A stretch of DNA of 5,579 nucleotides from Burkholderiales bacterium (GTDB lineage Bacteria > Pseudomonadota > Gammaproteobacteria > Burkholderiales > CAIKXV01), in the NCBI GenBank assembly GCA_019751575.1, contig JAIENF010000436.1, positions 1 through 5,579 of the forward strand, given 5' to 3'. The notes beneath the pieces were generated by a model that was not told the DNA's origin, made no database searches, and saw nothing but the letters and a program-made list of their open reading frames with translations. Made by a program: the position numbers and the translations under genes. Positions 1 through 5,499 of this stretch are shown here, piece after piece (position 1 is the stretch's first letter; every line of letters starts with the position of its first letter).

Positions 1-122
1 AAGAACGCTCAAGCTATGAGAAAGGCCCATTTACAATCACTACATCATTGTCGTTCACTACCCAAAGCACTGACCATACCACCGACCTTACGGAGGGCGA
101 CAGGTGGTGCTGCGGGCGGCGG
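1..122. other. AT-richer non-coding left edge
   Basis: This stretch lies downstream of the hydrolase gene. Its first ~95 bases are much richer in A and T than the rest of the window. I see no credible coding frame: the frame open on the plus strand here continues antisense through the hydrolase gene and reads as low-complexity Arg/Ala-rich protein. Two small repeats are visible. ACAAT (33-37) faces ATTGT (47-51) as an inverted repeat, and TCACTAC occurs at 37-43 and again at 55-61. This may be the regulatory region of a gene beyond the left edge, but no clear promoter pair can be named. Confidence 0.5.
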
Positions 123-145
123 GCGGGACCGGGCAACCGGCCCGC
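123..145 (-). terminator. Hairpin directly behind the hydrolase stop
   Basis: On the plus strand GCGGG (123-127), a single bulged A (128) and CCGG (129-132) pair with CCGG (137-140) and CCCGC (141-145) around a four-base loop (133-136). That gives a nine-base-pair, almost all-GC stem starting two bases after the hydrolase TGA in the direction of transcription. No run of T follows on the minus strand, so it is not a textbook intrinsic terminator. It may instead protect the 3' end of the mRNA or work with Rho. Confidence 0.55.
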
Positions 146-147
146 GC

Positions 148-1344
148 TCAGCTGGCCGTGAACCGCAGCGTGCGCTGGTCGATGCCGAAGCGGTCACACA
201 GCCAGTCGAGCATCAGCTCCTGGCCGATGGTCGGGTTGTCGTGCTGGCAATGCTCGGCACCGGTCTCCTCTGCGGTGACCAGGCGCAGCGTGGCATCGAT
301 GCCCTTCGACTTCGCATAGTCGTAGACCGTGCGTGCGTTCTCGACGCCGAGCACGTCATGGCCCCCATGGATCACGAGATAGGGACAGCGCATCGAATCG
401 AGCACGCCCTCGAGCACGAAGCCGCGCACATACTCGGTCGCCTCGGCCATGGACTTCGTGCCGGTGATCCACTTCATGTGGCCGGCCAGGCCGTGGTCTT
501 CGCCGCGCTCGCCGAAGCGCTGGTGCACGCTCCAGATCGCGTTGTGCGAGATGGCGGCGGCAAGCCGGGGCTCTTTCGCCCCGGCCCGCGCGGCATAGTA
601 GCCGCCGAGGCTCGACCCGCTGACCGCGATGCGCGCCGGGTCGATGTCGCCGCGGGCCAGCAGCCAGTCGATGCACTTGCCGACCGGAACCTCGTAGTCG
701 AACCGGGTCCGCAGGCCATGGCGGCGCAGCGCCCCCCCCTGCCCCGGCCCGTCGACCAGCAGCACCGACATGCCACGCTGCAGGGCGCCGTGGCCGGTCA
801 TGAACCAGAGCTCGTCCTTGAATGAATCGATGCCACCGAAGGAGATCAGCACCGGCTGCTTCTCCGCGCCATGCGGGGAGCGGATGAAGTACGCCGGCAG
901 CGGCTTGCCGGCCTCGTACGGGATGTCGACCACTTCGCCCGGCGGGTCGAGGTGGCGCAGGAACTGGTGCGAGCAGCGTTCGCCCTCGGTGAAGGTCTGC
1001 AGCCGGCGCGGATCATCCCCCGCCAGCCAGAACTCGGCCTGCCGGTAATAGTTGGCCGCGCGCAGCCAGCAGTTCATCGCGGTGCGCACATGGCCCTTCG
1101 CCGCAGCCTCGTCGCCGCGGGCATGGTTGCGCTTCGCGGTGACGGTCCATTCGGCGAACCAGCTCTCGGGGTCCAGCGGGGTGATGCGGCTCGCGGTCTG
1201 GAAGCATTCGCTGACTGCGCCGCCGCCTTCCTGGGTCTCGCCCAGTCCGCGCCGGAACTGGTAAGAGAACCAGAAGTCTTCCGGCCACTGGTGCCAGCCG
1301 AACGGTTCATAGTGCGGACCTGCCTTCATGCCTGCTGCGCTCAT
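148..1344 (-). CDS. alpha/beta hydrolase, FrsA/DHPON-hydrolase-like
   Basis: This 398-residue cytoplasmic protein has no signal peptide. It has a helical N-terminal part (about 1-135, with the Trp/Tyr-rich stretch SWFAEWT and repeated helices to about 108) and an alpha/beta-hydrolase core. The core shows the oxyanion-region loop DGPGQGG (198-204), the nucleophile elbow GSSLGG with Ser245, an acid in HGGHD (Asp330), and a His in AEHCQHD (His365 most likely, His368 as the alternative). This layout matches the Pfam FrsA-like/DUF1100 group, which includes 2,6-dihydroxypseudooxynicotine hydrolase, a C-C bond hydrolase of nicotine breakdown. The substrate here cannot be read from sequence and may be an ester or a beta-diketone-like compound. 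The ATG at 1344 is chosen because GAAAGG lies six bases upstream (1351-1356) and the hydrophobic Trp-rich N-terminus follows. The open frame upstream runs into ybiB and looks non-coding. An eight-G run encodes part of Gln202-Ala205. Confidence 0.9.
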   Translation of the reverse strand: MSAAGMKAGPHYEPFGWHQWPEDFWFSYQFRRGLGETQEGGGAVSECFQTASRITPLDPESWFAEWTVTAKRNHARGDEAAAKGHVRTAMNCWLRAANYYRQAEFWLAGDDPRRLQTFTEGERCSHQFLRHLDPPGEVVDIPYEAGKPLPAYFIRSPHGAEKQPVLISFGGIDSFKDELWFMTGHGALQRGMSVLLVDGPGQGGALRRHGLRTRFDYEVPVGKCIDWLLARGDIDPARIAVSGSSLGGYYAARAGAKEPRLAAAISHNAIWSVHQRFGERGEDHGLAGHMKWITGTKSMAEATEYVRGFVLEGVLDSMRCPYLVIHGGHDVLGVENARTVYDYAKSKGIDATLRLVTAEETGAEHCQHDNPTIGQELMLDWLCDRFGIDQRTLRFTAS

Positions 1345-1350
1345 CGGAAG

Positions 1351-1356
1351 CCTTTC
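1351..1356 (-). promoter_or_regulatory. Shine-Dalgarno site of the hydrolase gene
   Basis: GAAAGG on the minus strand sits six bases before the ATG at 1344. It decides this start over in-frame codons further upstream, which would place the start inside ybiB. Confidence 0.7.
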
Positions 1357-1380
1357 ACGGGACGGCGGAACGAAGGCGCG

Positions 1381-1402
1381 AGCGTAGCACCGGGCCCGGT
1401 GC
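1381..1402 (-). promoter_or_regulatory. Palindrome abutting a possible extended -10 (hydrolase promoter)
   Basis: GCACCGGGCCCGGTGC at 1387-1402 is a perfect 16-base palindrome in the 95-base gap between the ybiB stop and the hydrolase start. Next to it on the minus strand is TGCTACGCT, which fits an extended -10 element (TGnTAnnnT; hexamer at 1381-1386). It would start transcription about 30 bases before the ATG. In that case the palindrome fills the -35/-10 spacer, a place where regulators such as MerR-type proteins bind. No good -35 hexamer is visible (GTACGC at the expected place). The alternative reading is an RNA hairpin (six base pairs, GGCC loop) that ends the ybiB transcript, though no T run follows it. 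Confidence 0.4.
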
Positions 1403-1439
1403 CGCGTACCCGCCAGGCATGCGCCGACGGCAGGCCGGG

Positions 1440-2423
1440 TCAGGCGGCGGCGAGGCTTCCGGCCTCGACCGCGACCAGCGCCTTTGCCTGGTTCATGTCC
1501 GTCGTGTAGCCGGTGGCATAGAGGCAGCAGGCAAGCTGGTTGATCAGCGGCATCGGCAGCGGCACCTTGCCCGCGAGCGCGGCACGGATCCACTGCGCGG
1601 TCACCGCCGGATCGGCGGAGCGCGGCACGCTGCCCAGCGAGCGCGTGGACTCGGCCTCTGCCTCGAACAGCACGCTGCACATGCCGCCGTCATGGAGCTC
1701 GATGCGCGGGCGCCGGTGCGGATTGGCGAACGGCTCGCCACCCATGCCCTCGAGCAGCATCGCCACTTCCCCGGAGGCGAGGAAGTACTGCTGCAGCTTG
1801 GAGAAGTACGTGGGATGGCTGGCGCCGATCACGCGCAGGCACCCGTCCGGGAACGGCGACAGCAGCTTGGCCATCAGGTGGGCGACGGTGCGCACGCCCA
1901 GCCGGGCCTGCAGGGACATCAGGTATGCGAGGCCGGGTGACAGCGCGCCGCCCGGCATGAAGGCGATGCCACGGGTCGCGAGTTCTTCCTGCGCCTGCTC
2001 GGTGCCGATGCTGGGCATGATGCCCAGTTCGCGCAGCACGTAGGCCGCCGACACGCTGCCCTCCCGGTTCAGCGTGCCGTGGATCAGCACCGGGACATGG
2101 AAGCGCTGGAGCAGCAGCGCGAGCAGCGGCAGCAGGTTGGGTTCGTCGCTGGATCCACCGTAGCTGGGAAGCACCACCGGCAGCACGGACTCGTGCACCC
2201 GGTCCAGGCGGGCCACGCGCTTCGACAACGCGCGTCCGAAACCCAGCAACTCGGCGGCCGACTCGCCCTTCTGGTGCAGCATGGACAGGAGGGCACCGAG
2301 TTCGAGCTCCGGTACGCCGCCGTCGAGCATGGCCGCGAACAGGGTCTCCGCCTCCCACTCGGCCATGTCGCGCGGAAGGTCCGCCTCACCGGCCATCTGC
2401 CTCAGTATCTCGCTGTAGTTCAT
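1440..2423 (-). CDS. ybiB: YbiB-family (TrpD2) nucleic-acid-binding protein
   Basis: This 327-residue protein aligns by eye with E. coli YbiB along its length. Shared points include the start (MNYSEIL against MDYRKII), the helix segment VPELELGALL, the PSYGG...NLLPLLALLL block (86-105) followed by PVLIHG (111-116), FMPGGALSP (155-163), the LGVRTVAH stretch (175-182), the SHP motif (202-204), and ACCLYATG near the end (298-305). The fold is that of anthranilate phosphoribosyltransferase (glycosyltransferase family 3), with an N-terminal helical domain and a larger alpha/beta domain. The PRPP-binding GTGGD-type loop of TrpD is replaced by PSYGGSS, so the protein is probably not a transferase. 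E. coli YbiB is known to be a homodimeric DNA/RNA-binding protein under LexA control. No clear CTGT-N8-ACAG SOS box is visible upstream here. The ATG at 2423 fits the family N-terminus, but its ribosome site is weak (GAAGTGG close to the start). Confidence 0.93.
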   Translation of the reverse strand: MNYSEILRQMAGEADLPRDMAEWEAETLFAAMLDGGVPELELGALLSMLHQKGESAAELLGFGRALSKRVARLDRVHESVLPVVLPSYGGSSDEPNLLPLLALLLQRFHVPVLIHGTLNREGSVSAAYVLRELGIMPSIGTEQAQEELATRGIAFMPGGALSPGLAYLMSLQARLGVRTVAHLMAKLLSPFPDGCLRVIGASHPTYFSKLQQYFLASGEVAMLLEGMGGEPFANPHRRPRIELHDGGMCSVLFEAEAESTRSLGSVPRSADPAVTAQWIRAALAGKVPLPMPLINQLACCLYATGYTTDMNQAKALVAVEAGSLAAA

Positions 2424-2520
2424 GTCGACCACTTCATCAGGCACTGCGAACGGCGGAAGCCCCGGACGGGATTGACGGGCGGGCGCTCGATGGCGCTGCG
2501 GGCCCGCCACTGCCGCCAAT

Positions 2521-2548
2521 GCTTGCAAGCGCCATGCCAACGCCATGC
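2521..2548. repeat. Palindrome plus 11-base-spaced direct repeats
   Basis: GCTTGCAAGC (2521-2530) is a ten-base perfect palindrome. It is followed by CGCCATGC at 2530-2537 and again at 2541-2548, exactly one helical turn apart. The cluster lies about 100 bases upstream of the ybiB start. A protein-binding site is plausible, but no known regulator is recognised from the motif. Confidence 0.4.
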
Positions 2549-2613
2549 ATCGCGTGGTGCACCCGGCGCGGCGCGCCTGCACGCCCGTTCGAGGTGCGGA
2601 TTCCAGCGCGTAC

Positions 2614-2688
2614 GCCCTTCGGTGGCGCAGGCGAAGGGCCGGGCGGCGCTGAACCGCCAGCGACCCCGGACTATCCGGGCGAGGTCGC
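2614..2688 (-). terminator. Three consecutive hairpins behind the oxidoreductase
   Basis: Hairpin 1 (2660-2688) begins two bases after the stop: GCGAC/GTCGC and CCCGGA/TCCGGG arms around a CTA loop with a four-base bulge. Hairpin 2 (2642-2658) is GGCGG facing CCGCC. Hairpin 3 is GCCCTTCG (2614-2621) facing CGAAGGGC (2632-2639), a perfect eight-base arm pair with a ten-base loop. None is followed by a T run on the minus strand. The position fits a transcript-end or mRNA-stabilising element for the three-gene unit. In GC-rich DNA one chance hairpin is expected, but three in 75 bases is more suggestive. Confidence 0.5.
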
Positions 2689-2690
2689 GC

Positions 2691-3932
2691 TCAGAATCGC
2701 TCGGGACTGTACGGCGCGGGATCGATGTTCGGCGGGCGCCCGGCGACCAGGTCGGCGAGCAGGCGGCCGGTCGGCGCGCCGCCGCACAGGCCGGTATGGC
2801 CATGGCCGAAGGCGAAGTACACGTTGCCGAAATGCCGTGATCGCCCGATCACCGGCAGCGAGTCGGGCGTGCACGGGCGATGGCCCATCCAGGTGCGCAT
2901 GTCGTCCAGCCGCGCCCCGGGATACATGCGCTTCGTGTGGCGCACCAGCGCATCGATGCGCGCCTGCGTCGGCGGCGCCGCCAGGCCGGCGATCTCGACG
3001 GTGCCGGCGTTGCGCAGGCCGTCGGCCATCGGCGTGACGAAGAACTTGTATTCGCCGGACATGACGGGCGTGCGCGGCGCGATGCCCGGCTCCGGGAAGT
3101 GCACGTGATAGCCGCGCTGGGATTCCAGCGGAACCTGCGTGCCGAGCTGCGCCGCCAGACTGGCAGAGAACACACCCGCAGCAAGCACCACGCGGTCGAC
3201 CGCCAGCGGCCCGTCGGCCGTCGACAGCGCCCGCACGGTGCCGTCGGACAGGTCGAAGCCGGTCACCTCGCGCTGCAGGTAGCGTCCACCGGCGGCGATG
3301 AAGTGGTTGAACAGCCGCTGCGTGAGCCACAGCGGATTGGCGACATGTCCCTGCTCCGGCAACAGCACGCCCCGCACGTAGATCGGCGCGAGGTCGGGGT
3401 CGTGGTCGCGGATCTGCGCGGCATCGATGTCGACCACCTTCACGCCGCGCGCGCGGCGCAACTGCCAGGCGAGCGCATCGGCGCGGAACGCGGCCTCGGT
3501 CTCGTACACCGCCATGTAGCCGGACTGGTTGATCAGGTCGGTGCAGCCGGCGGCCTGGGTCAGCGTGCGATACGCGTCGAAGGTCTGGCCGAGCAGCGGC
3601 CGCAGCCCGTCGGCGATCTGCTCGACCCGCTCGCGCCGGCTCGAGCGGATGAACCGCCACAGCCATGGCGCTGCCTGCGGCAGGTATCCCCACTTCACGG
3701 ACAGCGGTGCCGCGGGGTCGGTCAGCCACTGCGGCACCTTCTTCAGGATGCCGGGCATGCCCACGGGCACGACCGACCCGGGGCTCAGGATGCCCGCGTT
3801 GCCCATCGACGTGAACTCGCCCGGCGGCCCCCGGTCGACCAGGGTGACCGCGTGGCCATCGCGCTGAAGGTAGCTGGCCACGGCCACGCCGACGATGCCC
3901 GCGCCGATCACGGTGATGCCGGGTGCACTCAA
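2691..3932 (-). CDS. DadA-like FAD-dependent oxidoreductase (DAO family)
   Basis: This 413-residue flavoprotein begins with a Rossmann motif, ITVIGAGIVG (GxGxxG at Gly10-Gly12-Gly15), and an acidic residue at the end of the second strand (Asp33) for the FAD ribose. TSMGNAGILSPG (41-52) matches the FAD-binding segment of D-amino-acid dehydrogenases (DadA has SAANAGQISPG). RGYHVHF (273-279), GHRPCTPDSLPVIG (350-363) and GHGHTG (376-381) are the C-terminal DAO-family FAD and substrate-domain motifs. The reaction is probably oxidative deamination of an amino acid or other amine, with electrons passed to a quinone or another acceptor. The sequence differs enough from true DadA that I give no symbol. 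The start is set at TTG 3932: AGGAGG lies six bases upstream, the codon overlaps the previous gene's stop as TTGA, and the Rossmann strand begins at residue 6. An in-frame TTG at 3962 would place this Shine-Dalgarno sequence inside the gene. Confidence 0.9.
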   Translation of the reverse strand: MSAPGITVIGAGIVGVAVASYLQRDGHAVTLVDRGPPGEFTSMGNAGILSPGSVVPVGMPGILKKVPQWLTDPAAPLSVKWGYLPQAAPWLWRFIRSSRRERVEQIADGLRPLLGQTFDAYRTLTQAAGCTDLINQSGYMAVYETEAAFRADALAWQLRRARGVKVVDIDAAQIRDHDPDLAPIYVRGVLLPEQGHVANPLWLTQRLFNHFIAAGGRYLQREVTGFDLSDGTVRALSTADGPLAVDRVVLAAGVFSASLAAQLGTQVPLESQRGYHVHFPEPGIAPRTPVMSGEYKFFVTPMADGLRNAGTVEIAGLAAPPTQARIDALVRHTKRMYPGARLDDMRTWMGHRPCTPDSLPVIGRSRHFGNVYFAFGHGHTGLCGGAPTGRLLADLVAGRPPNIDPAPYSPERF

Positions 3933-3944
3933 GGCTGCCCTCCT
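3929..3944 (-). promoter_or_regulatory. Shine-Dalgarno and TTGA stop-start overlap
   Basis: AGGAGG (3939-3944 on the minus strand) is a perfect anti-16S match, six bases before TTG at 3930-3932. The TTG shares bases with the TGA stop at 3929-3931 of the zinc-ribbon gene. This fixes the oxidoreductase start and suggests ribosomes ending the upstream gene can restart here. Confidence 0.85.
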
Positions 3945-4282
3945 GCCGCCACTGCCGGGCAACCATCGCCGCCGACGCGCACGTCCGCGCCACAGCTCCA
4001 GCAGCAGTCGAAGTTCGACGGATTGTCCTCGCCACAGCCCGCGCAGCGCACGCTGCCGCGCGCAGCCGGACGGCTGGCATGCGCCGCCACGATGGTTTCG
4101 GCACGATCGAGGTCGCGATCGTCGGCGACCCAGACTTCAGGCCAGGTTTCCCCGAACGGAAGATCGCCCATCGCGCCGATCGCGTTGGCATTGAACAGGT
4201 GCGTGCGGATGCAGGCATCCGCCAGCGAATCGGCGAGCAGCCGCGCATCGACCAGGTCGCTGGCCGAGTAGATGCGCTTCAC
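3929..4282 (-). CDS. DUF2007-like protein with C-terminal zinc ribbon
   Basis: This small 117-residue protein begins MKRIYSASDLVDARLLADSL. It matches the DUF2007 'putative signal transducing protein' pattern: a short alpha/beta domain with a central PEVWVADD strand (48-55) and an acidic turn before the helix AETIV. A linker leads to a zinc ribbon with Cys80-x2-Cys83 and Cys94-x2-Cys97 (CAGC...CWSC). The tail after 100 is Gly/Ala/Pro-rich. Its function is unknown; DUF2007 resembles the nitrogen-regulatory PII fold in size only, so I make no claim of ligand binding. The start is GTG 4282, chosen because the family begins right at the (M)K-R-I-Y-S strand. Its ribosome site is weak. It starts 31 bases after the monooxygenase stop, and its TGA overlaps the next gene's TTG start, so it is very likely co-transcribed and translationally coupled to the oxidoreductase. 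Confidence 0.82.
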   Translation of the reverse strand: MKRIYSASDLVDARLLADSLADACIRTHLFNANAIGAMGDLPFGETWPEVWVADDRDLDRAETIVAAHASRPAARGSVRCAGCGEDNPSNFDCCWSCGADVRVGGDGCPAVAAGGQP

Positions 4283-4313
4283 GGACGCGCCCGGTGCATC
4301 GCCCGCCCCGGCA

Positions 4314-5351
4314 TCAGGCCACTGCCGCCGCCGCGGTCGCCGCGGCCGCCGGGCGCTGCAACCCGAACGCATCGGCGATCAGTTCGTAGGAGCGGCGCCG
4401 GGTTGCGTACTCGCCGGTGATGGTGAGGATCATCAACTCGTCGGCGGAGAATTCTTCGGCCAGCGCAAGCATCTCGCCATGCAGCCGCTGCGGCGACCCG
4501 ACCAGCGTGCGTGCGCGGTTGCGCGCCACCACGGCGCGCTCGGGTGCGCTGTAGGCGTAACCGTCGACCTCGGCCTGGGATGGCACCGGCAGGTTGATGC
4601 CCTGCTCCATGCGCAGCCGGCGCAGGTCGATCGCCCCCGCGAGCCGATCGGCTTCCGCGTCGGTCGGCGCACACACGGCGAACACGGTCAGCAGCGCGTT
4701 CGGGCGCGGTTCGCGCGGCGACGGTCGGTAGCGCTCGCGATAGGCGTTCATCACCGCCTGCCCGCCATGCGCACTGATGAAATGCGCGAAAGAGAAGCGC
4801 AGGCCCAGGTGCGCGGCCAGCGCGCCGCTGTAATCGGAGGAGCCGAGCAGCCAGACCTCGGGCGACCCTTCGCCTGCCGGCTGCGCGGTGACCCGTGCGA
4901 ACGGGTGGTCGGCAGGCAGCGAGCGGTCGAGGAATCCCACGAGATCGACCACCTGCTGCGGGAATTCTTCCGCGGTCGGGTAGCGCCCGCCGCCGACCGC
5001 GATCGCGGTGCGCTGGTCGCTGCCCGGCGCACGCCCGATGCCAAGGTCGATCCGACCCGGGAAAAGCGCTTCGAGCATGCGGAACTGTTCGGCCACCTTC
5101 AGCGCGCTGTAGTAGGGCAGCAGCACGCCGCCAGTGCCGACGCGAATGGTAGAGGTCGCTGCAGCCACCCGTCCGACCAGGATCTCGGGACAGGGATCGG
5201 CCAGAGCCTGCGTCGAGTGGTGTTCGGCCAGCCAGTAGCGCGAATAGCCGAGCGACTCGGCCACGCGGGCAAGGGCGACCGTCTCGGCGATCGCCTGCGC
5301 CGGGGTATGGCCGCTGATGATCGGCGACTGGTCGAGCACGGAGAGTTTCAT
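4314..5351 (-). CDS. LLM-class flavin monooxygenase (MsnO8/YhbW-like)
   Basis: This 345-residue member of the bacterial luciferase-like superfamily has a TIM-barrel fold and uses reduced FMN with O2 as the usual chemistry. It aligns closely by eye with E. coli YhbW: start SVLDQSPI (4-11), YWLAEHH (39-45), VGTGGVLLP (71-79), the AEQF segment (87-90), FPGRIDLGIGRAPGSDQR (97-114), and VWLLGSSDYSGALAAHLGL (166-184). This is the MsnO8/YhbW subfamily, so it is probably a soluble oxidoreductase of unknown substrate. The flavin is supplied by an external reductase in relatives; none is visible beside it. The C-terminus ends in an Ala-rich tail (335-345) that is likely disordered. The start is ATG 5351, which fits the family N-terminus. 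Only a weak GCGCGG precedes it, while a good -10 hexamer lies six bases upstream. It is the first gene of the probable three-gene unit. Symbol withheld, since orthology to yhbW is not proven. Confidence 0.92.
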   Translation of the reverse strand: MKLSVLDQSPIISGHTPAQAIAETVALARVAESLGYSRYWLAEHHSTQALADPCPEILVGRVAAATSTIRVGTGGVLLPYYSALKVAEQFRMLEALFPGRIDLGIGRAPGSDQRTAIAVGGGRYPTAEEFPQQVVDLVGFLDRSLPADHPFARVTAQPAGEGSPEVWLLGSSDYSGALAAHLGLRFSFAHFISAHGGQAVMNAYRERYRPSPREPRPNALLTVFAVCAPTDAEADRLAGAIDLRRLRMEQGINLPVPSQAEVDGYAYSAPERAVVARNRARTLVGSPQRLHGEMLALAEEFSADELMILTITGEYATRRRSYELIADAFGLQRPAAAATAAAAVA

Positions 5352-5499
5352 CCGCGCATTGTAATGCCGCGGCTGCATGGTGGCGCCCGCGCAACCCAGT
5401 CCAGCCCGGGGGCGCCCGCCCGGATGCGTCGTCGCGGTCGTTTCGGCCCCGCGCGAGCGCCTGCAGCAGCCGCTTGCGTTCGTCAGGGTCCTCCGGCCC
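5352..5499. other. Spacer with probable monooxygenase promoter
   Basis: This 148-base gap lies between the partial gene and the monooxygenase. It contains several GC-rich inverted repeats, for example CCGGG (5406-5410) facing CCCGG (5419-5423). It also holds the -10-like TACAAT next to the monooxygenase start. The frame in phase with the partial gene's stop stays open through the whole gap and ends within the ATGA of the monooxygenase start, but it has no good start codon and I do not call a gene. Confidence 0.5.
5359..5364 (-). promoter_or_regulatory. -10-like hexamer TACAAT before the monooxygenase
   Basis: TACAAT on the minus strand differs from the consensus TATAAT at one base and is a rare AT-rich island in this GC-rich spacer. 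It ends only seven bases before the first base of the ATG at 5351, so a transcript from it would begin at or next to the start codon (leaderless). No good -35 hexamer lies 16-18 bases upstream. Confidence 0.35.

Larger units (their letters stand above)
2424..2690. other. Intergenic region upstream of ybiB
   Basis: This is 267 bases with no convincing gene. The frames open across it give Arg/Ala/Pro-rich translations and are extensions or antisense of the neighbours. The half nearest the oxidoreductase holds three successive inverted repeats. The half nearest ybiB holds the palindrome GCTTGCAAGC (2521-2530) and two copies of CGCCATGC (2530-2537 and 2541-2548) spaced 11 bases apart. It probably combines the 3' end of the oxidoreductase transcript with the promoter region of ybiB. 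I could not pick a convincing -35/-10 pair. Confidence 0.6.

Noticed and set aside
16..825. Plus-strand open frame of 269 codons
   Set aside because: It is antisense to the hydrolase, has a biased Arg/Ala/Pro composition and no ribosome site or domain. The opposite strand carries clear catalytic motifs.
2424..2582. N-terminal extension of ybiB to 2582
   Set aside because: The extension is low-complexity and Arg/Ala-rich, while the family N-terminus begins exactly at the ATG at 2423.
2691..3932. Calling the oxidoreductase dadA
   Set aside because: The motifs are shared across the DAO superfamily, and the middle of the protein diverges from characterised DadA, so substrate and symbol are not secure.
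2671..4248. Minus-strand 525-codon frame overlapping the oxidoreductase
   Set aside because: It is out of frame with the Rossmann motif and C-terminal DAO motifs, and its translation is Arg-rich noise.
2880..4271. Long plus-strand open frame of 463 codons
   Set aside because: It is antisense to the oxidoreductase and zinc-ribbon genes. Its translation is His/Arg/Ala/Gln-rich without recognisable motifs, a common by-product of GC-rich coding DNA.
4314..4350. Ala-codon run at the monooxygenase C-terminus as a functional repeat
   Set aside because: The GCC/GCG-rich stretch simply encodes a short Ala-rich tail. No regular unit is preserved.
5348..5499. Small open frame between the partial gene stop and the monooxygenase start, in phase with the stop
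   Set aside because: It stays open for about 48 codons and ends inside the ATGA of the next gene, which looks like coupling. But it lacks a plausible start codon with a ribosome site, and open frames of this length are common at this GC content. Stop-codon read-through is not supported by anything else.
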